From contig BCHS01000001.1 in NCBI GenBank assembly GCA_039545275.1, forward strand, positions 1,380,853 to 1,444,852: a stretch of DNA of 64,000 nt, given 5' to 3'. Below are positions 21,701 through 31,363 of this stretch, one piece after another (within the stretch, counting starts at the first letter, position 1; every line of letters starts with the position of its first letter). The position numbers and the translations under genes are program-made. Origin of the DNA: Pseudomicrostroma phylloplanum. Lineage: Eukaryota; Basidiomycota; Exobasidiomycetes; Microstromatales. The notes beneath the pieces were generated by a model. It was not told where the DNA came from, ran no database searches, and saw nothing but the letters and a program-made list of their open reading frames with translations.

Positions 21701-22537
21701 TCAACCGAGGAGGGGAGCGTTCTCGCCCTCGGCAGTGGCGCGCCTGCCCTTGATGGTTGCGAACAGGCTCCTGAGGACGGCCAGGAGGGAGAGGAGGAAG
21801 AAGACGAGGGCGCTCCAGTGGATGAATCGGTTGGCGTTGCCGGGAGTCTGGTGCTGGAAGATGGCGAGGAGAGCCAGAGAGATGACGGCACCCGATGCAA
21901 TGTCACCCTCACCGTAGAGGGCGTAACCTGCGCTGGTACCCTCGAGGAAGAGCAGACCCAGGAAGACGAGAATGTCGCTGATGATTCCGGGCTTGGAGCT
22001 GTGGGCGTCCTTGCCAAAGGCGGCGAATCCAGCAACAACGGCCAGAACGACGGAGAGACCGTGCCAGAGGGAGAAGGGCAGGTGGATCACAAGGGTGTCG
22101 AGGAGGTTCTTGCTCTTGTGGCCGGTCTTGAGGGTGTGGAAGATGGTGCTGACAGTACCGGCAATCATCAGCATGACCAGGAAGGCCAGGATGGCCCAGA
22201 TCCTGTCCGTCTTGGAGTGGTGGGAGCCCATGGAGCTCAGGGTGGCATAGACGGAGTTGAGCAGGGCGAGGATGGGGAATCGCCAGCCAACACCCTCGAT
22301 GACGGGCTGGTAGCCGGCGGGGTGGAACTGGTAGATGACGAAACCGAGCAGAAGGAAGTGGATCAGACCCCAGATGCCGAAGAGCCAGGTGTCAGGAGTG
22401 ATAAAGGTCTCCTGGGCGCCGGTTCCCCACTTGGCTGCGTTGGGTCCAAGGGCACCATAACCGTTGGCACTGAGGAAGATGAGGTAGACTACGACGTTGG
22501 CAGCCTTGAGCGGCAGTCCATCTTTCCAGTTTGCCAT
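21701..22537 (-). CDS. Multispan membrane protein, TspO-related type
   Basis: Single exon, 278 residues, start MANWKDGLPLKAAN; an in-frame upstream ATG (22648) reads like a leader. Seven to eight hydrophobic spans are visible: VVVYLIFLSANGYGALG, WLFGIWGLIHFLLLGFVIYQ, FPILALLNSVYATL, IWAILAFLVMLMIAGTVSTI, LPFSLWHGLSVVLAVVAGFA, IISDILVFLGLLF, AVISLALLAIFQH and FIHWSALVFFLLSLLAVL. TPDTWLFGIWGLIH resembles the P-A-G-Y-x-F-x-I-W-G-L-I segment of bacterial long TspO-like proteins. That supports distant kinship but not ligand or function. Residues NRFIHWSALVFF also resemble a late conserved helix. The C-terminus is cytosolic-looking and basic. Confidence 0.5.
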   Translation of the reverse strand: MANWKDGLPLKAANVVVYLIFLSANGYGALGPNAAKWGTGAQETFITPDTWLFGIWGLIHFLLLGFVIYQFHPAGYQPVIEGVGWRFPILALLNSVYATLSSMGSHHSKTDRIWAILAFLVMLMIAGTVSTIFHTLKTGHKSKNLLDTLVIHLPFSLWHGLSVVLAVVAGFAAFGKDAHSSKPGIISDILVFLGLLFLEGTSAGYALYGEGDIASGAVISLALLAIFQHQTPGNANRFIHWSALVFFLLSLLAVLRSLFATIKGRRATAEGENAPLLG

Positions 22538-23061
22538 CTTTGTAAGTCGGAGGGTGGTGAGGTGGACGGAGGATAAGAGAGAAGAAAGGGAGAGGAGGAC
22601 AATTGACGAGGATGGAGAGCGGGCCAATGGACATGCTGCGAGGCCCACCTCTTGCTCTTTATAGACACGCCTCCCACTCTTCCCCTCGTCGACCCGCGTG
22701 GCTTGAGCGTGGACCCTCGGTGATGACGTCGGGGGCTCAGCCTAAATTCAGACCACAGGCGCGGGGCGAGGCGAGGCGAGGCGGACCATGGCGCGGGGCC
22801 AGACGCGAGTCTGCTGACCTCCCTTGGCGCAATTCAACACCGCAAGAGCACACGTCCGACATAATTCTGGGCACGTCAAACGTCAGGCTACTACTGCCTC
22901 CTGGCGGAGATCAGCAGCGATACTGTCAGGACCTACATTGAAGGCATCTGATCTATCGGAAAGATGAAAGAAATTGCTGCACCATTGTTCTCTATACGGC
23001 CCTTCACGTAGGGCCGGGTGCAATGACCAGTGGCATAGGGCAGCGATCACGGAAGTCCATC
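22538..23061. other. Intergenic with (GAGGC)n tract; promoter of the TspO-like gene
   Basis: 524 bp upstream of the minus-strand start at 22537 and downstream of the 23062-26121 gene. A GCGAGGCGAGGCGAGGCGG tract lies at about 22764-22785. No gene is supported. Confidence 0.5.
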
Positions 23062-26000
23062 TCAAATAACAGGCTGGCTCTCTTCGAGGGCAATAAGGTC
23101 GCGAGGGGGCAGCGTCGCCGCTGCGGGAGATGGGGCAGGCGCGGGGGCGGGCGGGGGCGGGAAAGCTCCTCCCTGCTCACCCTCCTCATGCTTGTTCTTC
23201 TTCTTGCCGTTCCTGGTGATGGCCCAGGCCAGCACGCCTAGTGTCCCGGTTCCCAATACCGATCCGCCCATCGCGAGCTTCTGCCTCGGCGAGAAACTCT
23301 GATTCAACACTCGAAGCGCTTGCCAATGAGTCCTGCTGAGTCTCGCGTCCAAGACTTCGCCGTCCGTCTCGTCGCCAGGCGTCGAGCGTTTACTCCCCGT
23401 GAGCGACGCAGGCGTCGGGAAGTGGTGCCCTTCTACGTAGTCGCGAGGGAGCAGCGTCATTGGTACTGGCGCTGGTGCAAGCTCGGGAGCGGGTGTGGAA
23501 GAGAGGTCGTTGCCCTGGTCCTCTGCTCTCTGCTTCTGATCCTCCTTGGCTTTCTTATTGATCTCCCAGCCTAAGACGCCCAAGCCCGCAGTTGCCACTC
23601 CCGAGCCACCTAGTATGAGCTTGTCTTTCATTGAGAAACGCCGGTTAAATTCTTCGAGCGCTCGCCAGTGAATTCTGGAAAGCCTCGCGTCCAAGACGTC
23701 ATCGTCAGTCTCATGGCCGAATGCTGAGCGCTTGTTCTCCCTGGGCAACATGAGATCTTGAGGCCGGCGCTCTTCGGGGGCCATGTTGTCGCGAGGGGAC
23801 AGCGTTGGCGAAGGGGCAGGAGCAGGAGCTGGAGCAGGCGCAGGTCCTCCTCCTGGCATTGGCTCAGACTGGGGATATCCTGGACTCCAGTCCTGCCCGT
23901 CCTGCTTCCTCTTCTTCTTCAAACCGTCAATGAGCTTCCAAAGCACTAGACCGAGTCCTGCAGTGCCGGCTGCTCCAACGGCAAAGCCAAACTTTGTCCT
24001 GGTACTGAGGTTATCGTTCATCACCCTCGCGGCCGCCCTGTGTGTTGGGGTGAATCGAGAGTCGAGGTAGATCTCATCACCTTGCTCTACGGGTTCGGTC
24101 GTCACTGTATTGACCTTGCCCCCGCGTGAGTTAGAGATACGCTCTTGCTCTACCGGTTCAAGCTTCCGGCGAGGCTCCACAGGACTGGTCTGCAAATCTT
24201 CGTCCGGGACGACGGCAGGCTTGGGCTTGTTCCGGGCTCTTGCCTTTCGATACAGACCCCATCCACCTCCAAGGGCCGCAACTCCCCCTCCAAGCGCTAC
24301 ACCCAACTTGGCATAAGGGTTCATTCGAGGCAAAAGATCGGACACGTTGTCCTCGTGAGCCAACGCTCTTCGCTCAAGAGCTTGAATAGATGCTTTTGCT
24401 CTCATGTCATCAACGCGGTTCCATGCTTCATCGTTGTTGACTCCTTGAAGGTCTCGCCTGTCCTGCCGTCCGGGCTTGTTGAAACCAGGAGGTATGTGCG
24501 AGTCATCTGGCTCTCGGGCAGGCTGTGGCTTCTCCTGGAACGGGGGTGGCTGCTTCTTTCGCGCCTCGTCGATCTCTCGATTTGCTTTCTTCTGGTCTCT
24601 GAGGTACTTTCTCAAGAGCTGCTGTGCCAGGAAGCCTATTGCGGCGACACCCAGCCCTCCGACCCCGTAGTGCCAGAGCTTAGGTGTCCAACGTGCTTCC
24701 TGTAGCTCGCCGGCCTCATCCCCATCCTCAGAATCAAAAGAACGAGGCGCCAGAGCGGGACTCTCCACTGCAAGCTTGACAGGCGAGGGAGCCGGTGCAG
24801 GCGCGGGAGCAGGGGCGTGGTGAGGAGCTGCAGCCGCCTTCTCCCTCCTCTTCCTCTTGTGCGCCTCGGCAATGGCCCGATAGATGGTGTAGCCACTGCC
24901 AGCGGTGATGAGGGCGGACAAGCCTCCAAAGACCGATTTGGGGTGCTTTTGGGCAGTCTGGACGATGTAAATGAGGGGATTGACGCGCCGGTGCAGATCT
25001 TCATCTTCGTCGATGGACCGGTCCCTCCGTTCAAGCTGGCTCAGCGAGTAGGACTGTTTGCCGTCCCAACGACCTTCGCTGAGCTCTACAGTTCGACGTA
25101 GCAGGGTAGTACTGTCTTCCGTAAGCTCCCGCGGTAGAGGCGTCGTTCTAGGACTGGGAGCAGGCGCAGGCGCAGGGGCGGGGGCATGATGATGACTGGC
25201 TGCGGCGGCTGCGGCAGCTTCTTCCTCCCTCTTCCTTCTCTGCTTTGCCTCGGCTATGCTCAATCCGAACCTCAGACCAGCAAGAGTCGTGAAGAGGCTT
25301 GCCAAAGTACCATAGATTGCCATGGGATGCTTGTTGACGGTCTGACCTATGTAGAGTACAGGATTGACGCGGGGCTGCAGATCTTCAGTGCCCTCGGTGA
25401 CCGCGTTGAGGTGCTTTCGAGCAGTCTCGACACTGTAGATGAGGGGGTTGACACTCCGGTGCAGACCTTCGATGAGGTCGACATCGCCGTTCCTCCGTTC
25501 GAGGTCATTCCGCAACTGGGCATGTCTGCTATTCCGACGGGCTTCGTCGGTCTGGTCAGTCCGAAGTAGCCATCTCGCGCTCCCCTCCGCACGCTTGCGG
25601 GGCAGAGGCGCTTTACCGGGCGCAGGCGCAGGCGCAGGCACAGGGCCAGGCGAAGGGAAACAGTGAGCGGCTGCGGCAGCAGAAGTCTCGCATTGGTGTT
25701 TCGGCGCGAACATGCTTGATCCGAACGTCAGGCCAGCGGCAGCTGTCATGAGGGTGCCCAAGGTACCATAGACCATGTAGGGGTGCTTGTTGACGATCTT
25801 ACCAACATAGAGTAGAGGATTGACGCGTAGCTGCAGAGCTTCAGTGCCTTCATTGTACAACTCTCTTCGATCGAAATGGACCAGTAAATGGGCTTTGTCG
25901 ATGTCAGAGCGAGAATTGCCGCCGATGTACTGTGCGCGATAGGGCGCCCTATGTTCGCTACTGGAGGTGTGCGTGCCAGCGCCTGCAGAGCGCCTGTGGC

Positions 26001-26121
26001 TGCTGTCTCTCTTGTAGGGACCATCCTTGGGCTGAATCGCAACTTCATACATCGGCACAGGTGCGGCAATGGCATTTTGGGAGACGAGGGCGAGCACCAG
26101 TGCTGTCAGCGACAACCTCAT
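23062..26121 (-). CDS. Secreted multi-module protein: eight Gly-rich hydrophobic segments with dibasic sites and Pro-Ala linkers
   Basis: Single exon, 1019 residues, family not recognised. Residues 1-19 are a clear signal peptide (MRLSLTALVLALVSQNAIA, then APVPM). Eight hydrophobic, small-residue-rich segments follow at about 117-139, 268-290, 397-419, 484-503, 605-624, 710-731, 834-854 and 948-968. Modules 1-3 share RVNPLxY..., KHP, YGxLxxL, G and (in 2-3) IAEAxxRRKR. Modules 6-8 share DARLSRxHWxAL, FSxxxKL and GLGVLxWxI. Between them lie PAPAPAPAPSP linkers, each leading to a PR[ED] or dibasic site (PLPRKR 173-178, LERR 208-211 and 364-367, LLRR 340-343). Dibasic Lys-Arg/Arg-Arg sites after a signal peptide suggest Kex2 processing in the Golgi; repellent-like proteins of smut fungi are a known parallel in principle, though no sequence match is claimed. 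Alternatively it is a multispan membrane protein. Function unknown. Confidence 0.75.
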   Translation of the reverse strand: MRLSLTALVLALVSQNAIAAPVPMYEVAIQPKDGPYKRDSSHRRSAGAGTHTSSSEHRAPYRAQYIGGNSRSDIDKAHLLVHFDRRELYNEGTEALQLRVNPLLYVGKIVNKHPYMVYGTLGTLMTAAAGLTFGSSMFAPKHQCETSAAAAAHCFPSPGPVPAPAPAPGKAPLPRKRAEGSARWLLRTDQTDEARRNSRHAQLRNDLERRNGDVDLIEGLHRSVNPLIYSVETARKHLNAVTEGTEDLQPRVNPVLYIGQTVNKHPMAIYGTLASLFTTLAGLRFGLSIAEAKQRRKREEEAAAAAAASHHHAPAPAPAPAPSPRTTPLPRELTEDSTTLLRRTVELSEGRWDGKQSYSLSQLERRDRSIDEDEDLHRRVNPLIYIVQTAQKHPKSVFGGLSALITAGSGYTIYRAIAEAHKRKRREKAAAAPHHAPAPAPAPAPSPVKLAVESPALAPRSFDSEDGDEAGELQEARWTPKLWHYGVGGLGVAAIGFLAQQLLRKYLRDQKKANREIDEARKKQPPPFQEKPQPAREPDDSHIPPGFNKPGRQDRRDLQGVNNDEAWNRVDDMRAKASIQALERRALAHEDNVSDLLPRMNPYAKLGVALGGGVAALGGGWGLYRKARARNKPKPAVVPDEDLQTSPVEPRRKLEPVEQERISNSRGGKVNTVTTEPVEQGDEIYLDSRFTPTHRAAARVMNDNLSTRTKFGFAVGAAGTAGLGLVLWKLIDGLKKKRKQDGQDWSPGYPQSEPMPGGGPAPAPAPAPAPSPTLSPRDNMAPEERRPQDLMLPRENKRSAFGHETDDDVLDARLSRIHWRALEEFNRRFSMKDKLILGGSGVATAGLGVLGWEINKKAKEDQKQRAEDQGNDLSSTPAPELAPAPVPMTLLPRDYVEGHHFPTPASLTGSKRSTPGDETDGEVLDARLSRTHWQALRVLNQSFSPRQKLAMGGSVLGTGTLGVLAWAITRNGKKKNKHEEGEQGGAFPPPPAPAPAPSPAAATLPPRDLIALEESQPVI

Positions 26122-27221
26122 GGCAGGCTTGTTGGGGCGGCTCTAGTCGCCAGAGCAAGCGAAATGTTGCTGCCGTTGAAAGTTATGGAGCCTTTCTTTG
26201 AGCGTACAGAGGCCAGCTCTGGAGTCTTGTGTTAAGACGTATCAAGATAAATAGCAAAGCAGCTAGAGCGTACGTACCCGGCAGGGGAGTACTCGAAGGG
26301 AGATCGAGCACTGCTGAAGGAAAGTCGAGGAATGACATGAAACGCATGCTATATAGTCTTGCAGAGCAATGCATCTTGTCACTTTGCCACAAGACTTGAA
26401 TGCAATGCTGCACGGTGCTCGTGCTTGCCTTGTTGCGGGACCTTCATCATAGTCATCCTTCTCTGAACCTTGCTATGCACAACAGCAGGGCTACTGCACG
26501 CCAGCTCGATGGACAATACCCGGAACGATGCGTCGTAACATGCGTTGCTGTCACCTTCTGTCAATGCCGGCAAGAGGGCAAAATCAAGCCTGGCACTCGG
26601 AGGTACAGCCACAAGATTCGCGCCTCCGTGTGTGCTTCAGGACAACGAGGCAATCAAAGCACACACCTTCAAATGATCGATACAATTACTCGCTACCCTA
26701 GAGCCAAAACAGAGAGTTTAATTGGGCTCACGCGTTCGTCCGGTCAGGATTGCGGCTACGCGGGTACCACGGAGAGCAAGAGCGGGCCAGGCCGGCCTCT
26801 CCTCTTCTATAATTGCGATTGCTTGAGGTGAAATGCGCAGACAGTGTCGGCCGCACGTCAGTGAAATTCCGCGATGGCATGGCGAGATCGTGAGCCGTGA
26901 ATCGGCGGAAGTCCCTCATGCCGTTGTAAGGTAGAGAAGCTCATCAAATGCACTGAGGGATCCTCAAGCCTCTGTTGACCTTCCTCTGAATGAGAGACCA
27001 CAATCACAAACCAGCTCATCAGATGAGAGCTTGGAGCCCACACGAATGGCTCATCCTCAGCTTCGACCTCGCCTTGGCCCCGGCCCGCCGCGTCTGCTCG
27101 GCGACTTTTGGGGCGACTTTTTTTAGGCTTCCGCCGTGCGGCACATCGCCAACTCCACCTGGGAGACGTTCTGACTTCTTCCTCCTGCTATCCTTATACC
27201 ACATTGAACAGCAACTAATCA
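26122..27221. other. 1.1-kb intergenic region, divergent promoters
   Basis: Lies between the modular secreted protein (minus) and the ABM monooxygenase (plus). A TATATAG sequence occurs near 26349-26355, about 230 bp upstream of the minus-strand start. ORFs here (for example 26400-26831) show no family features, so I treat them as chance. Confidence 0.45.
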
Positions 27222-27691
27222 TGGTCTACACACTCAGTCAGTACTCTCGATGATCAAGAATTCGACTGAAGGACCACGTTCTCCCCTGATACTGACCGGA
27301 TCTCTCCTCCCTTTGCAGTCTGTCATGCGGAAGTCAAGCCGGGCTGCGAAGAGAAGATGAAGGCAAAGCTGATCGAGGCCGCCGCCATCTACAAGAAGGA
27401 CAAGGAGACGATCGACTGGTGAGTCTTGTCCACCCCCACACCTTTCCTCCAAGTTCCACTCATCCTGATCCTCCTATCTCTCCCGTCTCTCACTCTCGCC
27501 CATCCCCGCCTCTCTCTAGGCTGGTCCACCAAGACACCACCAACCCTCTGAAATTCTCCATCGTGGAGCGCTTCGAGCACGAGTCTTCGCAAAAGTACCA
27601 CCTCGAGAACCCCTACTGGGCTACCTTCAACCCGGCTGTTGAGCCTTGGTTGGCAAAGCCGATTGATATTGGGAGGTACGAGGAGTTGTGA
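27222..27691 (+). CDS. Antibiotic biosynthesis monooxygenase (ABM) domain protein
   Basis: Three exons: 27222-27237, 27319-27418 and 27520-27691; 95 residues. Spliced, it starts MVYTLICHAEVKPGCEEKMK, continues LIEAAAIYKKDKETIDW and LVHQDTTNPLKFSIVERFEH, and ends LAKPIDIGRYEEL. This is a complete single ABM dimeric alpha-beta barrel fold, with the E-R-[FY]-x-x-x-S-x-x-x-H pattern and a C-terminal extension (NPYWATFNPAVEPWL) frequent in fungal members. The family covers small cofactor-free oxygenases and quinol oxidases; no substrate can be named. Exon 1 is 16 nt and its donor is GTCAGT, weaker than the usual GTGAGT here, but all phases fit and the protein matches the family from residue 1. Confidence 0.82.
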
Positions 27692-27947
27692 GGCGAGGGG
27701 AGAGGTGTCGGATGACGAGGAGGGGCCTTCTGGGAGGAAGAGGCCTTCTGAGAGGGAGAGGGAGAGACGAGGCGGACGTGGAGACGCAACAAGCTGGAGA
27801 TATGATAGGAAGCCGGATCATGAGGTTTGCAAAGACAATCACGGACACTCGTTGACGAGCAAAAATGCTATCTGACAATCTGCATAATCACACTAGAGCA
27901 CGCGAATAGTTCTCCCAGTCATCTCTCTTCCGTGCCCTGCTACACCC

Positions 27948-30723
27948 TCAGTCTCTCCTCCTCTGATAGCCATTATCCCTCGGCATCGCGCCTCCACCTC
28001 TGCCATTCGCCCCGCTCCTGAATCCATCACTTGCTCCGCCTTTCAGGTGCGGAGGCGTTCCCCTGCGAATGTGCTCCTCTCTGATCTGTCTCCTCTCGCT
28101 GTTCTCATACGGCGCAGCACTGCTCGTTGGAGGAGGGCTGGGACGCCTAGTTGCGCGAGGCGGGGAAGGGCTACGTCTCCTGGACGGAGCGTACCCACCG
28201 CGCCTCGGCGGAGACTTCGATCTCGACCTAGACCTCGATCTTGATCTGGAGAAGGACCGCGACCTCGAGATGGGAGAGCGAGCCCTGCGAGGAGGAGGGG
28301 ATCGACTGTCCCTTCTGGTGTAGCCATCAGATCGACCGTTGGCGCTCCTGCGCGGCGGTGGGGAGGGCGATCTTGAGATGGGCGAGCGAGGAGCACGGGG
28401 AGGCGGTGGACCGTCTCGTCTGTCGTCCATTCGTGACCTGCCATCGCCAGTCCTGCGCGGAGGCGACGGAGATACCGAAATTGGTGAACGAGAGCGACTT
28501 GGAGTGTACGAGGGTGATCGTCCTCGTCGCCGCCGAGGAGGAGGTGAGCGAGACTCGCTTCTGCCGGGACTGAAAGCGTCCCTCCTCGCTCTTCTGGGCG
28601 GCGATCGCGACCTTGAGCGGCTGGAGTAGCTGCCCGAAGAGCTGCTGAGTACGCTTGAAGAGTCAGAATCAGAGAGACTGGAGGACGAATCCGAGTCGCT
28701 AGAAGAATCTGCACCACCTGCTGCCTCCAATGCAGCCTGCCTCTGCTGTTGTAATAGCAGTGGTACGTTCTTCAGATGTTCTCTCATGCCCTCTGTCAGA
28801 GCTCCCAGTCCGATACTTGTAAAGAAGTTGACACTGAACCTTGTGTGCTTGGGATTGTCCCTAGGGAAGATATTCACATAGCATGCCTGCATAGTCTCAT
28901 CATTAAAACGCTTCACGAGCTCCTTCATGCCGAGGATCTCGAGCATCTCCTGGAAGAGTATCTTTGTAAAGATTCTCGAGGAAGAAGTGGTGTCGTCTTC
29001 GTTCATGTGGATAATCTCGAAGCTGGCCCAGGATATAGAGTCGGTACCCAGAAGTGTGCCAAAGAAGCGAGCAATGTTTCGCAATCTGTTCGTCTCGTAT
29101 CTGTGAATACCATCATAGTATGTTCTGAAGCATTCCTCGAACAGGCCCGACCACTGGCGGTTGAGTTTGGACATCCTCTCGCCGATGTGACCATAGAATT
29201 TCGAAAAGGTCCGCTCTTGTGAACAACATTCAATGATCATATTGCAGAGTTCTCCTTCTTGACCCTCGGGGATGTTGAGCTTGAGCAGCTTGTGCGTTGC
29301 TTCTTCGAACAATGCTGAGCTCATGATCGTCAGGTAGATGGTTCTCCGCAGATTGACCAGGTTCGTCTCAGTCTTGTCCTGAATGTCCAGCTGGGCTTGT
29401 GCGTCTTGTCCATCTTCCTCGTCAGAGTCGTCCTCTGAATCCGCTTCCGAGCCTGAGCCAGACTCTTCCTCGGAGCTCCCTTCACCGAGGATCTCAGCTT
29501 TGATAGCTCTGTACTGCTCCTCGTGCTCCACAAATTCGGCGTCCACCTTGAACATATTCAGGCCTTCCTCGACCTTGAGCTCGTCGTCCAGCCCAATCTT
29601 GTGGGTGATCTGATCCTCCTCTTCGACCAGATCTAGCCCTTCTGCTACAATCGGATTGTCCTTGTACTTTTCCCTCCGCACCTGCGAGAGGACCTCGATC
29701 ATGTACTGAACGCGCTTGGAGATGCTGCCTTCATAGAGGACTGCTCTGAAGCGATCGTAGATTGAGTTGTTGGCCTTAGGAGACTCCTCGGCAAGGAATG
29801 CCCCCACCTCCCGCATAAAGGCAACTGCAATCTCGACAGAGTCATCTGTCGGCTTCTCCAAGAGAAGTACCAGGATCTCGAGGGCCAGGATTTCGTGAGC
29901 AACACGCTGGTTGACCAGATGGGCAATGAATGTCGCAGTCGCAGCGCATACTGCCTTGTCGTTGCGCTTAAAAGACCGACGGAATTGCGATACCAGTCGA
30001 ACGACGAGCAGCTCGCCCACCATGGGGAGCTTGGTGTTGACAATGGCGACGAGGGAGGCAAAGACGGGGGTAAAGGGCAGAGATAGAGACTGGGCCTTCA
30101 TGATCGCTCGGCAGAAGAGGCCTCTGCCTCTGATGAGATTGGCTCCGCCGAAGAGCTCTGGGACGATGTGCTTGATGTTGTCGGCTGCGACCTTGTTGAC
30201 CAGACCTGTGACACTCTTCTTCAAGGCATCCCAGCTCATCCTCTGGAATTCCTTTGATCCAGCATCGGCTGCTTGAGCCTCGGCCATGAGAGCTCTCAGG
30301 CGAGCTGGGGGGATGTACGCTCCTCCTGCTCTGGTTCCAGAGAGCTTAGAGAGCTCGGTCCGTAGAGCTGCTCCTGTCTCCGCTGTCCTGATCGGAGCAT
30401 CACTGCTGTTCGCCTTGCTTTTCGACGAGGGAAGCGTCTCCGAGGCCAACGCGGAGCCATTACTGTCCTTGCCATTGGCAGCCGGGGAGACTGAGCGACG
30501 CCTCCGAGCTGGTGGGGGAGAGCGAGAGGATGACTCGGATGCTGATGATGATGGTCTCGAGTGACGATGTGACCTATGACGGGGAGGTGTGAGTGTCAGT
30601 AAGCACTCGGCATCGACCCTAATACAGTCTGATTGGTCCCACTCACCTCTTCCTCTTTGTCGCGGATGGCCCTTCCGGAGAGGGCGACCGCGAGAGCGAC
30701 CGGTCTCTGCCTGGAGAGTTCAT
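27948..30723 (-). CDS. CWC22: Pre-mRNA-splicing factor CWC22
   Basis: Exons 30723-30647 and 30573-27948, with a 73-nt intron in phase 2; 900 residues. The N-terminus is Arg/Ser-rich (MNSPGRDRSLSRSPSPEG, then PPPARRRRSVSP). GGAYIPPARLRALM and SWDALKKSVTGLVNKV start the MIF4G domain (about 110-335). A Ser/Glu acidic linker leads to the MA3 domain (about 430-610): NLRRTIYLTIMSSALFEEAT, FGTLLGTDSISWASFEIIHM and ETMQACYVNIFPRDNPKHTR. The last 240 residues are an RS domain. Cwc22 escorts eIF4AIII to the spliceosome for exon-junction-complex loading and is needed for the first splicing step. An internal non-ATG start (30449) must be extended by the small first exon to reach a proper ATG. Confidence 0.95.
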
Positions 30724-31363
30724 ATCAATCGCAGAAGGCATACCTTGGCGACCTCGTCGTAGCTCCGGGGCAGCGATACGCAGACGACGTCAGCGGTGGG
30801 CGAGGCGGTATGGCCTGCGATGCGATGGAACCTGGAGGAGGCAGGAAGGATGGAGGCGACGACGGGTAGAGAGGAGTGAGAGATGGGCCGAGGCTGAGGA
30901 ATTATTGGCGAGATGCGCGTCTGGGGAGCCGAGACCAACTGGGCCTGTGCTTCTGCCGCCAAAGGGTCCTACGTTTAAATTCCCACCGATCATCACTCCT
31001 CGTCGTCGTCGTACATTTCACCTCTGTGTCGTCAGCATTACGTTCCAAACTCCAGAGCTCTCTTCTGCCATCGTCGCCAAGTCTCGTCTTCGCCAACGCC
31101 CTCCGTCTCGCGTGACTGGCCTCCACTCCCAGCATTGCCCAGCCGGCTCCTACTGGCGCCAGAATTATAAATAGCTCTTCTGGGCCTGCTCTAGACAAGT
31201 CGCACGAGGCGGACGTCGTGGTGTGGATGATCACAGCAATCGATCAGGAAAGACGCCGCTAGCATCTGGACGTCTCCTGGTACCCTCGGCGCCAAAGGCG
31301 AGGCGCGGCGCAAGTCATCGCTGGGCGGCGGCTAGGTTGCTCCTTTAGCAGCTGGGGCCCGTC
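30724..31363. promoter_or_regulatory. Divergent promoter between CWC22 and the CDC1-like gene
   Basis: 640 bp between opposite start codons. Short ORFs on both strands (for example 30902-31234) lack family features. No clear core element was recognised. Confidence 0.45.

Noticed and set aside
21161..22576. 471-residue plus-strand open frame across VPS52 exon 1 and the TspO-like gene
   Set aside because: Antisense to two supported genes; acidic Gly/Glu-rich shadow with no recognisable domain.
23062..26121. The modular protein as a transposon or viral polyprotein
   Set aside because: No protease, polymerase, integrase or capsid motif is visible; only the signal peptide, helices and linkers.
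26400..26831. 143-residue plus-strand ORF between the modular protein and the ABM gene
   Set aside because: No family similarity and mixed composition; likely non-coding.
30902..31234. 110-residue minus-strand ORF between CWC22 and CDC1
   Set aside because: Sits in a divergent promoter and has no features.
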